From Bacillota bacterium (lineage in GTDB: Bacteria > Bacillota > Clostridia > Lachnospirales > Lachnospiraceae): a stretch of 16,859 bases of DNA. A model generated the notes under the pieces. It was not told the DNA's origin. It was given only the letters and a program-made list of their open reading frames with translations, and searched no databases. A program made the translations under genes and the position numbers. Positions 8,864 through 15,615 of this stretch are shown piece after piece. The stretch lies in NCBI GenBank assembly GCA_023415055.1, contig JAEZLZ010000145.1, positions 1 to 16,859 of the forward strand, read 5' to 3'. Numbering within the stretch: the stretch's first letter is position 1; every line of letters starts with the position of its first letter.

Positions 8864-8988
8864 CCTTGCAGAGATTAACGAACTTCTCACTTTTACACTC
8901 GATACGATCGGGCAAGTTTGGAAGGGTGAAGAAAATCATTACAAGTTGAAGATATGATCCGAATTGAAAGGATACGGTAAGATAAAGC

Positions 8989-9867
8989 ATGAGAATTCTG
9001 GATGGAATCTATGAGAAGGTAGATTATCAGGACAATACTTCAATACTGCTCCACATCAATAGTGAGGTTGATAATTATTCCGTTCATTGGCATACCGCAA
9101 TTGAGATGATTATGCCAATTGAGAATATCTATACCATTAACATAGGGAAGACCTCCTATGTACTGCGGGAGGGAGATATACTGGTGATTCCTCCGGGTGA
9201 GCTACACGAGCTGATTGCTCCGTCCCAAGGGCTTCGAAGAATCCTATTGTTCGATTTTTCACTGGTCAGTAATCTGAAGGGCTTATCCAATATATTGACC
9301 GTACTGAATCAGCCAAGACTGATCAATATGACTACCGCTCCGGACATTCATACCCAGCTGGTGCGCCTGTTTGATGAGATTACCTATGAATATCGAAGTA
9401 AGAACACCCTGCGGGAAGCAGCAATCTACTCACTGATTATACAGATGTTTGTTGCCATGGCACGAAAGTACATGAATACGGAGAATCTTTTTCCGGATGT
9501 GAAAATAAATAAACAGAGAGAATATATTGAAAAGTTTAATTTGATCTTTGAATACATAAATAATAATTATTCCGAGGATATCACGTTGGATACCATCGCG
9601 GACGTCGCCGGTTTCAGTAAGTTCCATTTTTCGAGGTTGTTTAAGCAGTTTACGGATATGTCCTTCTATGACTATCTGAATCAGCGAAGAGTGAAGGAGG
9701 CAGAAAAACTGCTGTTGGATCCAAACCTATCTATCACAGAAGTCGCTATGCGTTCCGGCTTCTCGAGTATCGCTACCTTTAACCGTGTATTTAAGAGCTT
9801 TAAAGAATGCACTCCAACTGAATTCAAGAATCTATACCGAAGAAGAAATCACACGAAGGATCTATAA
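8989..9867 (+). CDS. AraC/XylS-family transcriptional regulator with cupin sensor domain
   Basis: A 292-residue cytoplasmic DNA-binding regulator. Residues about 20-90 form a cupin-like ligand pocket (HWHTAIEM, EGDILVIPPGELHEL). Residues about 183-285 carry the double helix-turn-helix domain. The first helix pair lies around ITLDTIADVAGFSKFHFSRLFKQ, and the second includes ITEVAMRSGFSSIATFNRVFKSF followed by the usual TPTEFK end. Its position divergent to the GH3-GH67-uxuAB operon and convergent with GH43 suggests it senses a xylan-derived sugar and activates both; this is inference. The ATG is the first start after an in-frame TAA two codons upstream. The best Shine-Dalgarno candidate (GAAAGGA) is about 16 nt away, so translation initiation looks weak, as is common for regulators. 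Confidence 0.9.
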   Translation: MRILDGIYEKVDYQDNTSILLHINSEVDNYSVHWHTAIEMIMPIENIYTINIGKTSYVLREGDILVIPPGELHELIAPSQGLRRILLFDFSLVSNLKGLSNILTVLNQPRLINMTTAPDIHTQLVRLFDEITYEYRSKNTLREAAIYSLIIQMFVAMARKYMNTENLFPDVKINKQREYIEKFNLIFEYINNNYSEDITLDTIADVAGFSKFHFSRLFKQFTDMSFYDYLNQRRVKEAEKLLLDPNLSITEVAMRSGFSSIATFNRVFKSFKECTPTEFKNLYRRRNHTKDL

Positions 9868-9890
9868 TAAAGAAGACGTTTCAAGGAGCA

Positions 9891-9957
9891 AAATAAGCTC
9901 CGAAAGAATTACCGGTAACCCAAAATGAGATACCGGTGGTTCTTCGGAGCCTTTATT
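9891..9957. terminator. Bidirectional terminator between araC-type gene and GH43
   Basis: GCTCCGAA (9896-9903) pairs with TTCGGAGC (9943-9950), and ACCGGTA pairs with TACCGGT nearer the loop, with one bulged A and G-U pairs between. CTTTATT follows on the plus strand and TTATTTT on the minus strand, so it can end both the regulator and the convergent GH43 transcript. Confidence 0.88.
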
Positions 9958-9965
9958 ATACTTGA

Positions 9966-11531
9966 CTACCTATTTTTACATTCTAAATAATCAAAATCCG
10001 CGTAACGATTGCTCGCTTGCCCATTTGAAGAGCAGTACAATCCAAACGTAGTTCCGACGAATCCCCCGGCGATATCGGTACTGAGCATTCTGGAATCTAC
10101 CCCTGATTTTACCGGGATATAATTCTTACCGTCTAAGCTGTAGGAGAATTGCAGCAACTGTTCTCTGGCCGTTATTCGGAGCAGAATTCCGGGTTCATCC
10201 GTCTTCGGATTCTCACAAGCTACCTCTTTGACTACCTCCTCCTTACCTTCAAAGCAGCGAACCAGTATCATCGTTCTCTTTCCGTTTTGCAAAGTGCAGA
10301 CAAAGCGGTAATGATATTGATTACTCTGAAGAAGCACCAGTCCTGCCTCTTCCTTATCACTGCCCGGGGTAAATTCCATTCTGGTCTCCAGCTGATAGCT
10401 CATACTGGTCTGACGTATCCCTACATAGCTCGGACTGACAAGCTCTGTCAAACGCTCCGGTGCCAGCTTCATTCTCAGATAACCTTTCCTGTCACTCAGG
10501 CTATAATTTGCCCTATTCGGATTACGTAGATACAGGAAATGATACGGCAGCTTATCGCTGTCAAAATCCTCTCTCTCAGGAACCGGATCCACGGTAAATT
10601 TCGGAAGGTTTGGCAGTTCAACCGTACTCTCCACCAATCCGATACCACGGTTAACCACAGGCCAGCCGTTTTCCCAGGCTACCGGGACCAAGAAGGTTTC
10701 TCTTCCGAGGTTACGATAATAACCGCCATAGGGACGGGAGGCAAGTACCACCATATAAGTCTCACCATTCTGAGTCTCTACCAAATCACCGTGTCCGACA
10801 TTCACGATCGGATAGTCCTGTCCCAGATGTCTGTGCGTCAGAATCGGGTTGCAGGGGTTTCCTACAAAGGGCTCCTTCAGGCTAGTTCCTCTTGCGATGG
10901 TAACCGCATGCTCATGTCCGGTGCCCCCTTCTGCGATCAGCAGGTAATACCTTCCAAATCTCTTATATAGATGCGGTCCCTCGGGCCAAACTGCCTCACG
11001 AAGTGCTCCGTGCCAGATTGGATAGGATTCTCCCACTAATTTTAGAGTTGACAGATCCAGTTCCTGTACGTAGATCTCATTGTCTCCAAAATACCTGTGA
11101 TTTTCCCTTCGATCCTTGGTACCGGTATAATAGCACTTACCGTCTTCATCAAAGAATAGGGAAGGGTCAATTCCATCAGAGCCTAAAAATACAGGATCAG
11201 ACCAAGGTCCAGCCGGGTCCTTTGCCGTTACGATAAAGTTTCCACCGGTTGGTATATTCGTCGTTATCAAATAAAAGGTTCCTTTATGATATCTTATCGT
11301 CGGAGCATAGATACCTCCGGAGTGCTTTGTTCCGGTCAGGTCAATCTGTTCCATCCGATCAAGCACGTTACCGATTTGTCTCCAGTGTACCAGATCCCTG
11401 CTGTGAAAGATTGGTACTCCCGGGAAATAGGCAAAGGTCGAATTCACCAGATAATAGTCCTTCCCAACCCTGCAAACAGACGGATCCGGATAAAATCCGG
11501 GTAATATCGGATTAGAAGCTCTAGCTCTCAT
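9966..11531 (-). CDS. GH43 beta-xylosidase / alpha-L-arabinofuranosidase, intracellular
   Basis: A 521-residue GH43 enzyme. The five-bladed beta-propeller (about 5-300) opens with NPILPGFYPDPSV, where Asp16 is the expected catalytic base. Asp122 in DGIDPSLFFDEDG is the expected pKa modulator and Glu184 in WPEGPHLYKR the expected acid. The three match the spacing known for XynB-type enzymes. NVGHGDL (about 245-251) supplies the metal-binding His typical of this branch. Residues about 320-518 form the C-terminal beta-sandwich of GH43 beta-xylosidases. No signal peptide is present, so it acts on imported oligosaccharides. The ATG follows GGAGG by 7 nt. It is a single gene on its own promoter, convergent with the regulator. 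Xylosidase versus arabinofuranosidase (or dual) specificity cannot be decided from sequence. Confidence 0.94.
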   Translation of the reverse strand: MRARASNPILPGFYPDPSVCRVGKDYYLVNSTFAYFPGVPIFHSRDLVHWRQIGNVLDRMEQIDLTGTKHSGGIYAPTIRYHKGTFYLITTNIPTGGNFIVTAKDPAGPWSDPVFLGSDGIDPSLFFDEDGKCYYTGTKDRRENHRYFGDNEIYVQELDLSTLKLVGESYPIWHGALREAVWPEGPHLYKRFGRYYLLIAEGGTGHEHAVTIARGTSLKEPFVGNPCNPILTHRHLGQDYPIVNVGHGDLVETQNGETYMVVLASRPYGGYYRNLGRETFLVPVAWENGWPVVNRGIGLVESTVELPNLPKFTVDPVPEREDFDSDKLPYHFLYLRNPNRANYSLSDRKGYLRMKLAPERLTELVSPSYVGIRQTSMSYQLETRMEFTPGSDKEEAGLVLLQSNQYHYRFVCTLQNGKRTMILVRCFEGKEEVVKEVACENPKTDEPGILLRITAREQLLQFSYSLDGKNYIPVKSGVDSRMLSTDIAGGFVGTTFGLYCSSNGQASNRYADFDYLECKNR

Positions 11532-11567
11532 ATTTTATCCTCCATACAAATTTTCTTAATCCATTCT

Positions 11568-11596
11568 ATTTTGGTCTTATTTTCTTAACAGGTCAA
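11568..11596 (-). promoter_or_regulatory. Candidate sigma-A promoter of GH43
   Basis: On the minus strand TTGACC (11596-11591) is followed after 17 nt by CAAAAT (11573-11568). The good -35 and poor -10 fit an activator-dependent promoter. It lies about 37 nt before the GH43 ATG and directly after an AGCAA repeat. Confidence 0.45.
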
Positions 11597-11598
11597 CC

Positions 11599-11631
11599 GA
11601 TATATTGCTTAATGTCTGCTTACTTTTTGCT
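11599..11631 (-). promoter_or_regulatory. AGCAA direct-repeat pair next to GH43 promoter (candidate AraC-type site)
   Basis: On the minus strand AGCAA begins at 11631 and again at 11609, exactly 22 bp apart. The proximal copy reads AGCAATATATC, close to the AGCAATATTTATC repeat before the regulator gene. It ends two nucleotides before the -35-like TTGACC, the usual placement for a class II AraC-type activator. Confidence 0.5.
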
Positions 11632-11677
11632 TTCCAACTGCATATGATATAGTAACGCTCTTCATGAGGTACCTTCT

Positions 11678-11953
11678 ATGCCGAAAAGCTGGGTTTATGA
11701 ACCAATTATATCCCCTTATGATGCATTACTGTTTTATAATGCTATGAAGAGGCATCAAGACCCCTTCGAATATCAGCCGATTGCCGTAGCAAGGCGCGAG
11801 GAGATCGGCATGAAATATCGTTTTCTATGCATCGCTCGCTACCGGCAGGATCCGGAACAAGCCTCCCTCTTAGTACGAATCGAAATATACAAGCCAACCG
11901 CAGGTATGCCATATGCTACCTGCATACATAGACTGCCGCAGGATTCCTGGTAA
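11678..11953 (+). CDS. Small hypothetical protein (91 aa)
   Basis: I do not recognise this protein. It is 91 residues, rich in Tyr, Pro and Arg, and lacks a signal peptide or membrane segment (begins MPKSWVYEPIISPYDALLFY). Support for a real gene is a GAGG site 8 nt before the ATG, codon choice like the neighbours, an amino-acid composition that looks like a folded cytoplasmic protein, and the lack of a competing gene on the other strand. It is divergent to GH43 and convergent with degV. A TATAGT at 11648-11653 might be a -10, with a poor -35. No function is proposed. Confidence 0.55.
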   Translation: MPKSWVYEPIISPYDALLFYNAMKRHQDPFEYQPIAVARREEIGMKYRFLCIARYRQDPEQASLLVRIEIYKPTAGMPYATCIHRLPQDSW

Positions 11954-11964
11954 TGGACCAACAA

Positions 11965-12019
11965 AAAGACTATCTTATGAACCAAAGCTCTCTATTGCTT
12001 CAGTTATCATAAGATAGCC
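11965..12019 (-). terminator. Intrinsic terminator of the marR-degV unit
   Basis: CTATCTTATGA (11970-11980) pairs exactly with TCATAAGATAG (12007-12017), and the loop contains a further AAGC/GCTT pair. On the minus strand the stem is followed by TCTTTTTG, a proper U-run. The plus strand lacks one, so it mainly serves degV. Confidence 0.82.
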
Positions 12020-12038
12020 CAACTATCTATTTATCAAG

Positions 12039-12881
12039 TTATTTTTTAATATAACTAATGACACAAGCACCCGGTCCTGCATGCGTTCCGACAACGCATC
12101 CAACCGGATGCAGAGAGGTCTCTCTCAAAGAAAAGCTCTGATTTACACTCACCATCAGTTGCTTTGATTTGCTATCCTCTGCCGTATATCCGAAGTAAAC
12201 AGGATAGTTATCATCGATATCACCAAATTCACTGATCAGCTCGAGCACCTTCGTAATCGCCTTATTCGTGCCTCTCTCTTTACCAACTACATGAATCACA
12301 CCATCCTTCACCTGAATAATTGGCTTAAACTTTAATAAGGAGCCAAGTATCGCAGAGGATCTGGACAAACGGCCACCCTTATGCAGATATTCCAGAGTAT
12401 CCACCATAGCAAGTAATACGATGCGTTCCTTAAGCTCTTCCAGAATCGGAACGATATCCTTTGCACTCATTCCTTCGCTACTTAACTTCACGGCATGCTC
12501 AACCAGGAAACGCAAGCCGGTAATGGTAGTCTGACTGTCTATGATATGAATATCCTCATATTCCGCCAATTCCTTTGCAATCATCGCGCTCTGTAACGTT
12601 CCGCTCAGCTTTCCGGCAATCAGAAGAACGATTGCGCTTTCCTTCGCTTCCTTCACTTGCAGGAAGCTTGTAAGAAATTCATCCGGGGAAGGTTGGGAGG
12701 TCGTTGGCAGCTTTTCCGCTTTTACCAGCTTGTCATAGAAGCCTTCGATAGAGATATCTACTCCCTCCTTGTACTCCTTATCTCCAAAAATAACTTTCAG
12801 AGGTATTACAGTTACATTGAGGTCCTTCGCCTGTACTGCACTGATATCTGAGGTCGAGTCTGTTATTATTCTTACTCCCAT
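12039..12881 (-). CDS. DegV family fatty-acid-binding protein (FakB-like)
   Basis: A DegV-family cytoplasmic lipid-binding protein of 280 residues. Characterised homologues (FakB) present a bound fatty acid to the FakA kinase for incorporation into phospholipid. Visible family motifs, with about two residues' uncertainty from the start choice, are TDSTSD near 7-12, TSQPS near 61-65, KLSGT near 91-95, LEYLHKGGRLS near 163-173 and VGTHAGPGA near 264-272. The conserved Arg and His of the FakB site are present. I chose the ATG at 12881 over the one at 12887 because AAAGGA then sits at normal spacing; from 12887 it would abut the start codon. The gap of about 16 nt after marR implies cotranscription. 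No fakA is in the window, and the bound lipid cannot be deduced. Confidence 0.9.
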   Translation of the reverse strand: MGVRIITDSTSDISAVQAKDLNVTVIPLKVIFGDKEYKEGVDISIEGFYDKLVKAEKLPTTSQPSPDEFLTSFLQVKEAKESAIVLLIAGKLSGTLQSAMIAKELAEYEDIHIIDSQTTITGLRFLVEHAVKLSSEGMSAKDIVPILEELKERIVLLAMVDTLEYLHKGGRLSRSSAILGSLLKFKPIIQVKDGVIHVVGKERGTNKAITKVLELISEFGDIDDNYPVYFGYTAEDSKSKQLMVSVNQSFSLRETSLHPVGCVVGTHAGPGACVISYIKK

Positions 12882-12897
12882 ATGCATCCTTTCTGCC

Positions 12898-13320
12898 TTA
12901 AGGCATAATTGTATTAAGCTTTTTCATGAACTTCTCCAGCTGTGCGATCTCTTCCTGCGTAAATTTCTCATGTATGTTATTCATCAGCCGTGAATTAAAC
13001 GAAGCATTCATTCCGTAATTCTTCGCAAATTTATCAGTAACCTCCAGAAAATACTCTCTTCTGTCATCCTCAGACAGCACCTTTCTCACATAGCCTTTGC
13101 TGATCAGATTGCTGATACGATAGGTAGCATTCGGTTGAGATATATTTACATAGTTTGCAAATTGGTGCACCGTAGGACGATTCAACAGGAAGATTGCCTC
13201 TACGCAATAGGATTCCGTCGGACTTAAGCTGTCCTGATCATCATTTACACTTGAAAAAAGATTTTTACAGTAATTATTTCGAAACTTAAAGTATAATTTT
13301 TCAAATTCCTTCTCTAACAT
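12898..13320 (-). CDS. MarR-family transcriptional regulator
   Basis: A 140-residue winged-helix regulator. The helix-turn-helix runs from about residue 33 to 80 (SPTESYCVEAIFLL ... VHQFANYVNISQPNATYRISNLISKGYV), and the wing ends in the typical DDRREYFLEVT (about 84-94). The C-terminal helix would form the dimer interface. It starts with ATG after GGAG at good spacing and is followed within about 16 nt by degV. FabT, a MarR-type repressor of fatty-acid synthesis in other Firmicutes, makes a lipid-responsive role plausible beside a DegV protein, but that is inference from context. A well-formed promoter and a small palindrome lie just upstream. Confidence 0.9.
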   Translation of the reverse strand: MLEKEFEKLYFKFRNNYCKNLFSSVNDDQDSLSPTESYCVEAIFLLNRPTVHQFANYVNISQPNATYRISNLISKGYVRKVLSEDDRREYFLEVTDKFAKNYGMNASFNSRLMNNIHEKFTQEEIAQLEKFMKKLNTIMP

Positions 13321-13333
13321 TCTGATATCTCCT

Positions 13334-13346
13334 ATATTAACAATAT
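13334..13346. promoter_or_regulatory. Small palindrome in marR leader, possible autoregulatory operator
   Basis: ATATT-AAC-AATAT is a 13-bp dyad between the predicted marR start of transcription and its ribosome binding site, a usual place for MarR autorepression. AT-rich context makes chance occurrence quite possible. Confidence 0.3.
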
Positions 13347-13372
13347 TTCAAATTTTTTAATTATTTGTGTAC

Positions 13373-13401
13373 ATATTATCATCTCTATATTACTTTGTCA
13401 A
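13373..13401 (-). promoter_or_regulatory. Sigma-A promoter of marR-degV
   Basis: On the minus strand a perfect TTGACA (13401-13396) is followed after exactly 17 nt by TAATAT (13378-13373). Transcription would start near 13366, about 46 nt before the marR ATG. Confidence 0.82.
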
Positions 13402-13664
13402 ACATTCTCAGGACCTTTTCATCCCTGCCTTCCTCTCCATGGCATCCCCCGTTCCGTATTCCTGTATCCGTATCGAACTATTTTATCAGCCTTTGCTCCA
13501 TTCTCCATAGGGCTTTTTCCCAAGAAGCACGGAATGGTTTTGATATTAAATAGTACTATTTCTGTTTTATCTTTTATATCATATTATTTTTATAGGAATA
13601 ATTCAATTGTCTATTTCATCCATATTTGCCGTTTTCATAATAACCTCCCATAATTCCATACTTT

Positions 13665-13749
13665 TTTAGTAATATTATTTTAAGCATTTACGAAAGTTTT
13701 CGTAAATGCTAGGATAATGCGGAAAGAAAATTGCATTTATATTACTAAA
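13665..13749. promoter_or_regulatory. Perfect palindrome within a wider inverted repeat upstream of CcdA-fusion promoter
   Basis: AGCATTTACGAAA (13683-13695) and its exact complement (13698-13710) are separated by GT: a 28-bp near-perfect palindrome ending 20 bp before the -35. An outer pair, TTTAGTAATAT (13665-13675) with ATATTACTAAA (13739-13749), surrounds it and overlaps the promoter spacer. The 2-nt centre suits a dimeric protein's operator better than an RNA hairpin. Confidence 0.6.
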
Positions 13750-13759
13750 GCATTATAAT
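13731..13759 (+). promoter_or_regulatory. Sigma-A promoter of the CcdA-TlpA fusion gene
   Basis: TTGCAT (13731-13736), a 17-nt spacer and a perfect TATAAT (13754-13759). Transcription would begin near 13766, giving a leader of about 80 nt. Confidence 0.78.
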
Positions 13760-13846
13760 ATAGAATATATTTAGTATCAATTGAAACTATATCATTCTGG
13801 CACTAATAACTGCATATGTTTTAATATCAAACTATAAGGAGGCACT

Positions 13847-15172
13847 ATGTCGATAGATTTTCTAACTGGAAATGTCAGTTTTCTGCTTGTATTTATGGAA
13901 GGTATCCTTTCCTTCTTTTCTCCCTGTGTTATTCCCTTAATTCCTATCTACATGAGTTACCTCGCAGGAAATGCGAAGCGTACCTTGGAAGACGGAACAA
14001 TTGTATTCGAACGTAAAAGAGTTTTTTTCCAAACCTTTTTCTTCGTGCTTGGTATCTCATCGGCATTCTTTATTCTTGGAATGTCCTTTACCGCTCTCGG
14101 AACCTTTTTTAAGACCAACCAATTACTCTTCACGCGTATCGGTGGTATCGTGATTATACTATTCGGTCTGGTACAGATCGGCTTTCTTGATCTTAAGTTC
14201 CTTCAGCAAGAACGCAAGCTGCACCTTAGTCTGGAGGACCGCAAGATTAATCCCCTTCTGGCTTTTATCATGGGCTTTACCTTCAGCTTTGCTTGGACCC
14301 CATGCGTAGGTCCGGCACTTTCCTCCGTGCTTATTATGGCATCCTCCAGCAAGAATACAGTACAGGGTAACCTTCTGGTATTGGTTTATACCCTTGGGTT
14401 TGTTATACCCTTCCTGGTTCTGGGGTTATTCACTACCCAGGCTCTGAACTTTTTAAAGAAGCATCAGAAGCTGTTAAAATATACCGTAAAAGCAGGCGGT
14501 ATTCTGCTGATTCTCATCGGTATTATGACCTTTACCGGATGGATGAACAGCTTCTCCGCTTATATCAACCGTTTTGTTCCCGGTTCCTCCGTCGAAAATC
14601 AGAGTGCAGAGTCCGGGGATACAACCACCGCTCCGACATCGGCTCCCGACCGTCAGGAGACACAAACGCCTTCACAGGCTGTTACACCTACTCCGTTGCC
14701 CGAGAGTAAAAAAGAAATCATTCCCGCTTCCGATTTTACACTCGTCGATCAATATGGGCAGGAGCATAAGCTTTCTGATTACAAAGGAAAGGTCGTATTT
14801 CTCAACTTTTGGGCTACCTGGTGTCCACCCTGTAAGAAGGAAATGCCGGATATTGAAGCCCTTTATCAGGAAACCGGCAAGAATCAGGAAGATATTATCG
14901 TATTGGGTGTTGCCAATCCGGTAAGTGATGAATATCCTAATAACAGTGATGTATCAAAGGAGGAGGTTATCAAATTTTTGAATGATAATGATTACACCTT
15001 CCCCGTACTGTTTGATGAGACGGGTGAGGTATTAGCAAGCTACTATATCTCCTCGTTCCCCACCACCTTCTTTATTGACACAGAAGGAAATATCTATGGC
15101 TATGCACCGGCGATGATGACACGTGAGATGATGGACAATGCATTACAGCAGACCATCGATTCCACAAAATAA
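13847..15172 (+). CDS. CcdA-type membrane thiol transporter fused to a TlpA/ResA-like thioredoxin domain
   Basis: A 441-residue membrane protein joining two halves of a reductant relay. Residues about 8-232 are a CcdA/DsbD-beta-like domain with about six hydrophobic helices. Its two conserved transmembrane cysteines are Cys27 (FFSPCVIPLIP) and Cys153 (AWTPCVGPAL). These accept electrons from cytoplasmic thioredoxin and pass them across the membrane. Residues about 248-290 form a Thr/Pro/Ser/Gln-rich linker. Residues about 291-441 are an AhpC/TSA-TlpA-like redoxin with FWATWCPPCKK (Cys326, Cys329) and the cis-Pro in SSFPTTFF (Pro405), expected outside the cell. No signal peptide is needed because the membrane part anchors it. 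It would keep extracytoplasmic thiols reduced. It is monocistronic with its own promoter, and no cytochrome c genes are nearby. Confidence 0.92.
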   Translation: MSIDFLTGNVSFLLVFMEGILSFFSPCVIPLIPIYMSYLAGNAKRTLEDGTIVFERKRVFFQTFFFVLGISSAFFILGMSFTALGTFFKTNQLLFTRIGGIVIILFGLVQIGFLDLKFLQQERKLHLSLEDRKINPLLAFIMGFTFSFAWTPCVGPALSSVLIMASSSKNTVQGNLLVLVYTLGFVIPFLVLGLFTTQALNFLKKHQKLLKYTVKAGGILLILIGIMTFTGWMNSFSAYINRFVPGSSVENQSAESGDTTTAPTSAPDRQETQTPSQAVTPTPLPESKKEIIPASDFTLVDQYGQEHKLSDYKGKVVFLNFWATWCPPCKKEMPDIEALYQETGKNQEDIIVLGVANPVSDEYPNNSDVSKEEVIKFLNDNDYTFPVLFDETGEVLASYYISSFPTTFFIDTEGNIYGYAPAMMTREMMDNALQQTIDSTK

Positions 15173-15214
15173 ACCCTTTACAACGCGCCGGACTTTTGTT
15201 ACAATGCAATTGAA

Positions 15215-15249
15215 ACGATAGAAAGTACGCTGTGCGAACTTTCTATTGT
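15215..15249 (+). terminator. Hairpin after CcdA fusion, possible terminator without U-run
   Basis: ACGATAGAAAGT (15215-15226) pairs over 12 positions (one G-U) with ACTTTCTATTGT (15238-15249), 42 nt after the stop codon. No U-run follows, so termination is uncertain. Confidence 0.4.
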
Positions 15250-15260
15250 CATGAATTATG

Positions 15261-15436
15261 ATTTAAGTATCATAAGTCTGGCATGTGAATGAAGATGAAT
15301 ATCGTGCATATGTATACATCTGGTTTGCCTTTCCCTCATGCGGAGCAAGGCATCCGCATTTGGCCGGTCTGTACCATCTGCATGCATATGCACGATATTC
15401 ATCATTTACTTTATTGATGACTTATGACCCTTGAAT
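15261..15436. repeat. Nested inverted repeat, about 176 bp (MITE-like or long structured RNA)
   Basis: Outer arms 15261-15278 and 15419-15436 match at 15 of 18 positions when one is reverse-complemented. Inner arms GATGAATATCGTGCATATG (15294-15312) and 15385-15403 are a perfect 19-bp inverted repeat. Each side has exactly 15 unpaired nt between outer and inner arms. Near the centre ATGCGGA (15338-15344) pairs with TCCGCAT (15353-15359). TGAATTA occurs at 15252-15258 and again at 15432-15438; as a target-site duplication it would overlap the right arm, so it is only suggestive. Confidence 0.7.
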
Positions 15437-15471
15437 TAATTATTAAAAAAGTATTGGAAAGGACGGTTTTG

Positions 15472-15510
15472 ATGTCGGTATTATCTGTAAAAGAGGTTTG
15501 TGCAAACTAG
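15472..15510 (+). CDS. 12-codon mini-ORF with good ribosome binding site (leader peptide or gene remnant)
   Basis: ATG followed by 11 further codons (MSVLSVKEVCAN) and TAG. AAAGGA at 15458-15463 lies 8 nt before the ATG, a well-formed initiation site. The start resembles the opening of an ABC-transporter ATPase, so it may be the 5' scrap of a lost gene. Alternatively it is a translated leader upstream of mutS2. No run of identical amino acids points to classical attenuation. Confidence 0.3.
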   Translation: MSVLSVKEVCAN

Positions 15511-15615
15511 CACAGAATTGAATCTGGTTGGGTACACTGGTTGTATACCTTGTTTTGTTGTGCCCTGCTTTCTACCTTTACAGTAAATACTCAAAGCTGT
15601 CTTGTAATAGAGAAA

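Larger units (their letters stand above)
8288..8988. other. Divergent regulatory region between GH3 operon and araC-type regulator
   Basis: 701 bp without a supportable gene. From left to right it holds the GH3 ribosome binding site, a GATATC-T-GATATC palindrome (8354-8366), and a TTGACA on the minus strand (8405-8410) that lacks a convincing -10. It also holds a structured dyad (8424-8473), an AGCAA repeat pair on the minus strand (8568-8603), a very AT-rich stretch (about 8604-8815) with nothing recognisable, and an AGCAA repeat pair on the plus strand (8816-8863). If GH3 transcription starts near the AGCAA pair, its untranslated leader would be about 250 nt. Confidence 0.7.
13402..13846. 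other. Divergent intergenic region between marR and the CcdA fusion
   Basis: About 13402-13660 holds nothing I can support: no gene, hairpin or repeat stands out, and short open frames there lack ribosome binding sites. From 13665 onward there are nested inverted repeats and the promoter of the CcdA fusion, listed separately. The AAGGAGG for that gene is at 13836-13842, 4 nt from the ATG, which is close spacing. Confidence 0.6.

Noticed and set aside
13365..13553. 62-codon plus-strand open frame upstream of marR
   Set aside because: It overlaps the marR promoter, has no ribosome binding site and no recognisable sequence features.
15261..15436. Firm call of 6S RNA
   Set aside because: Only the rod-with-bubble outline matches; no promoter, no U-run terminator and no conserved 6S sequence could be confirmed.
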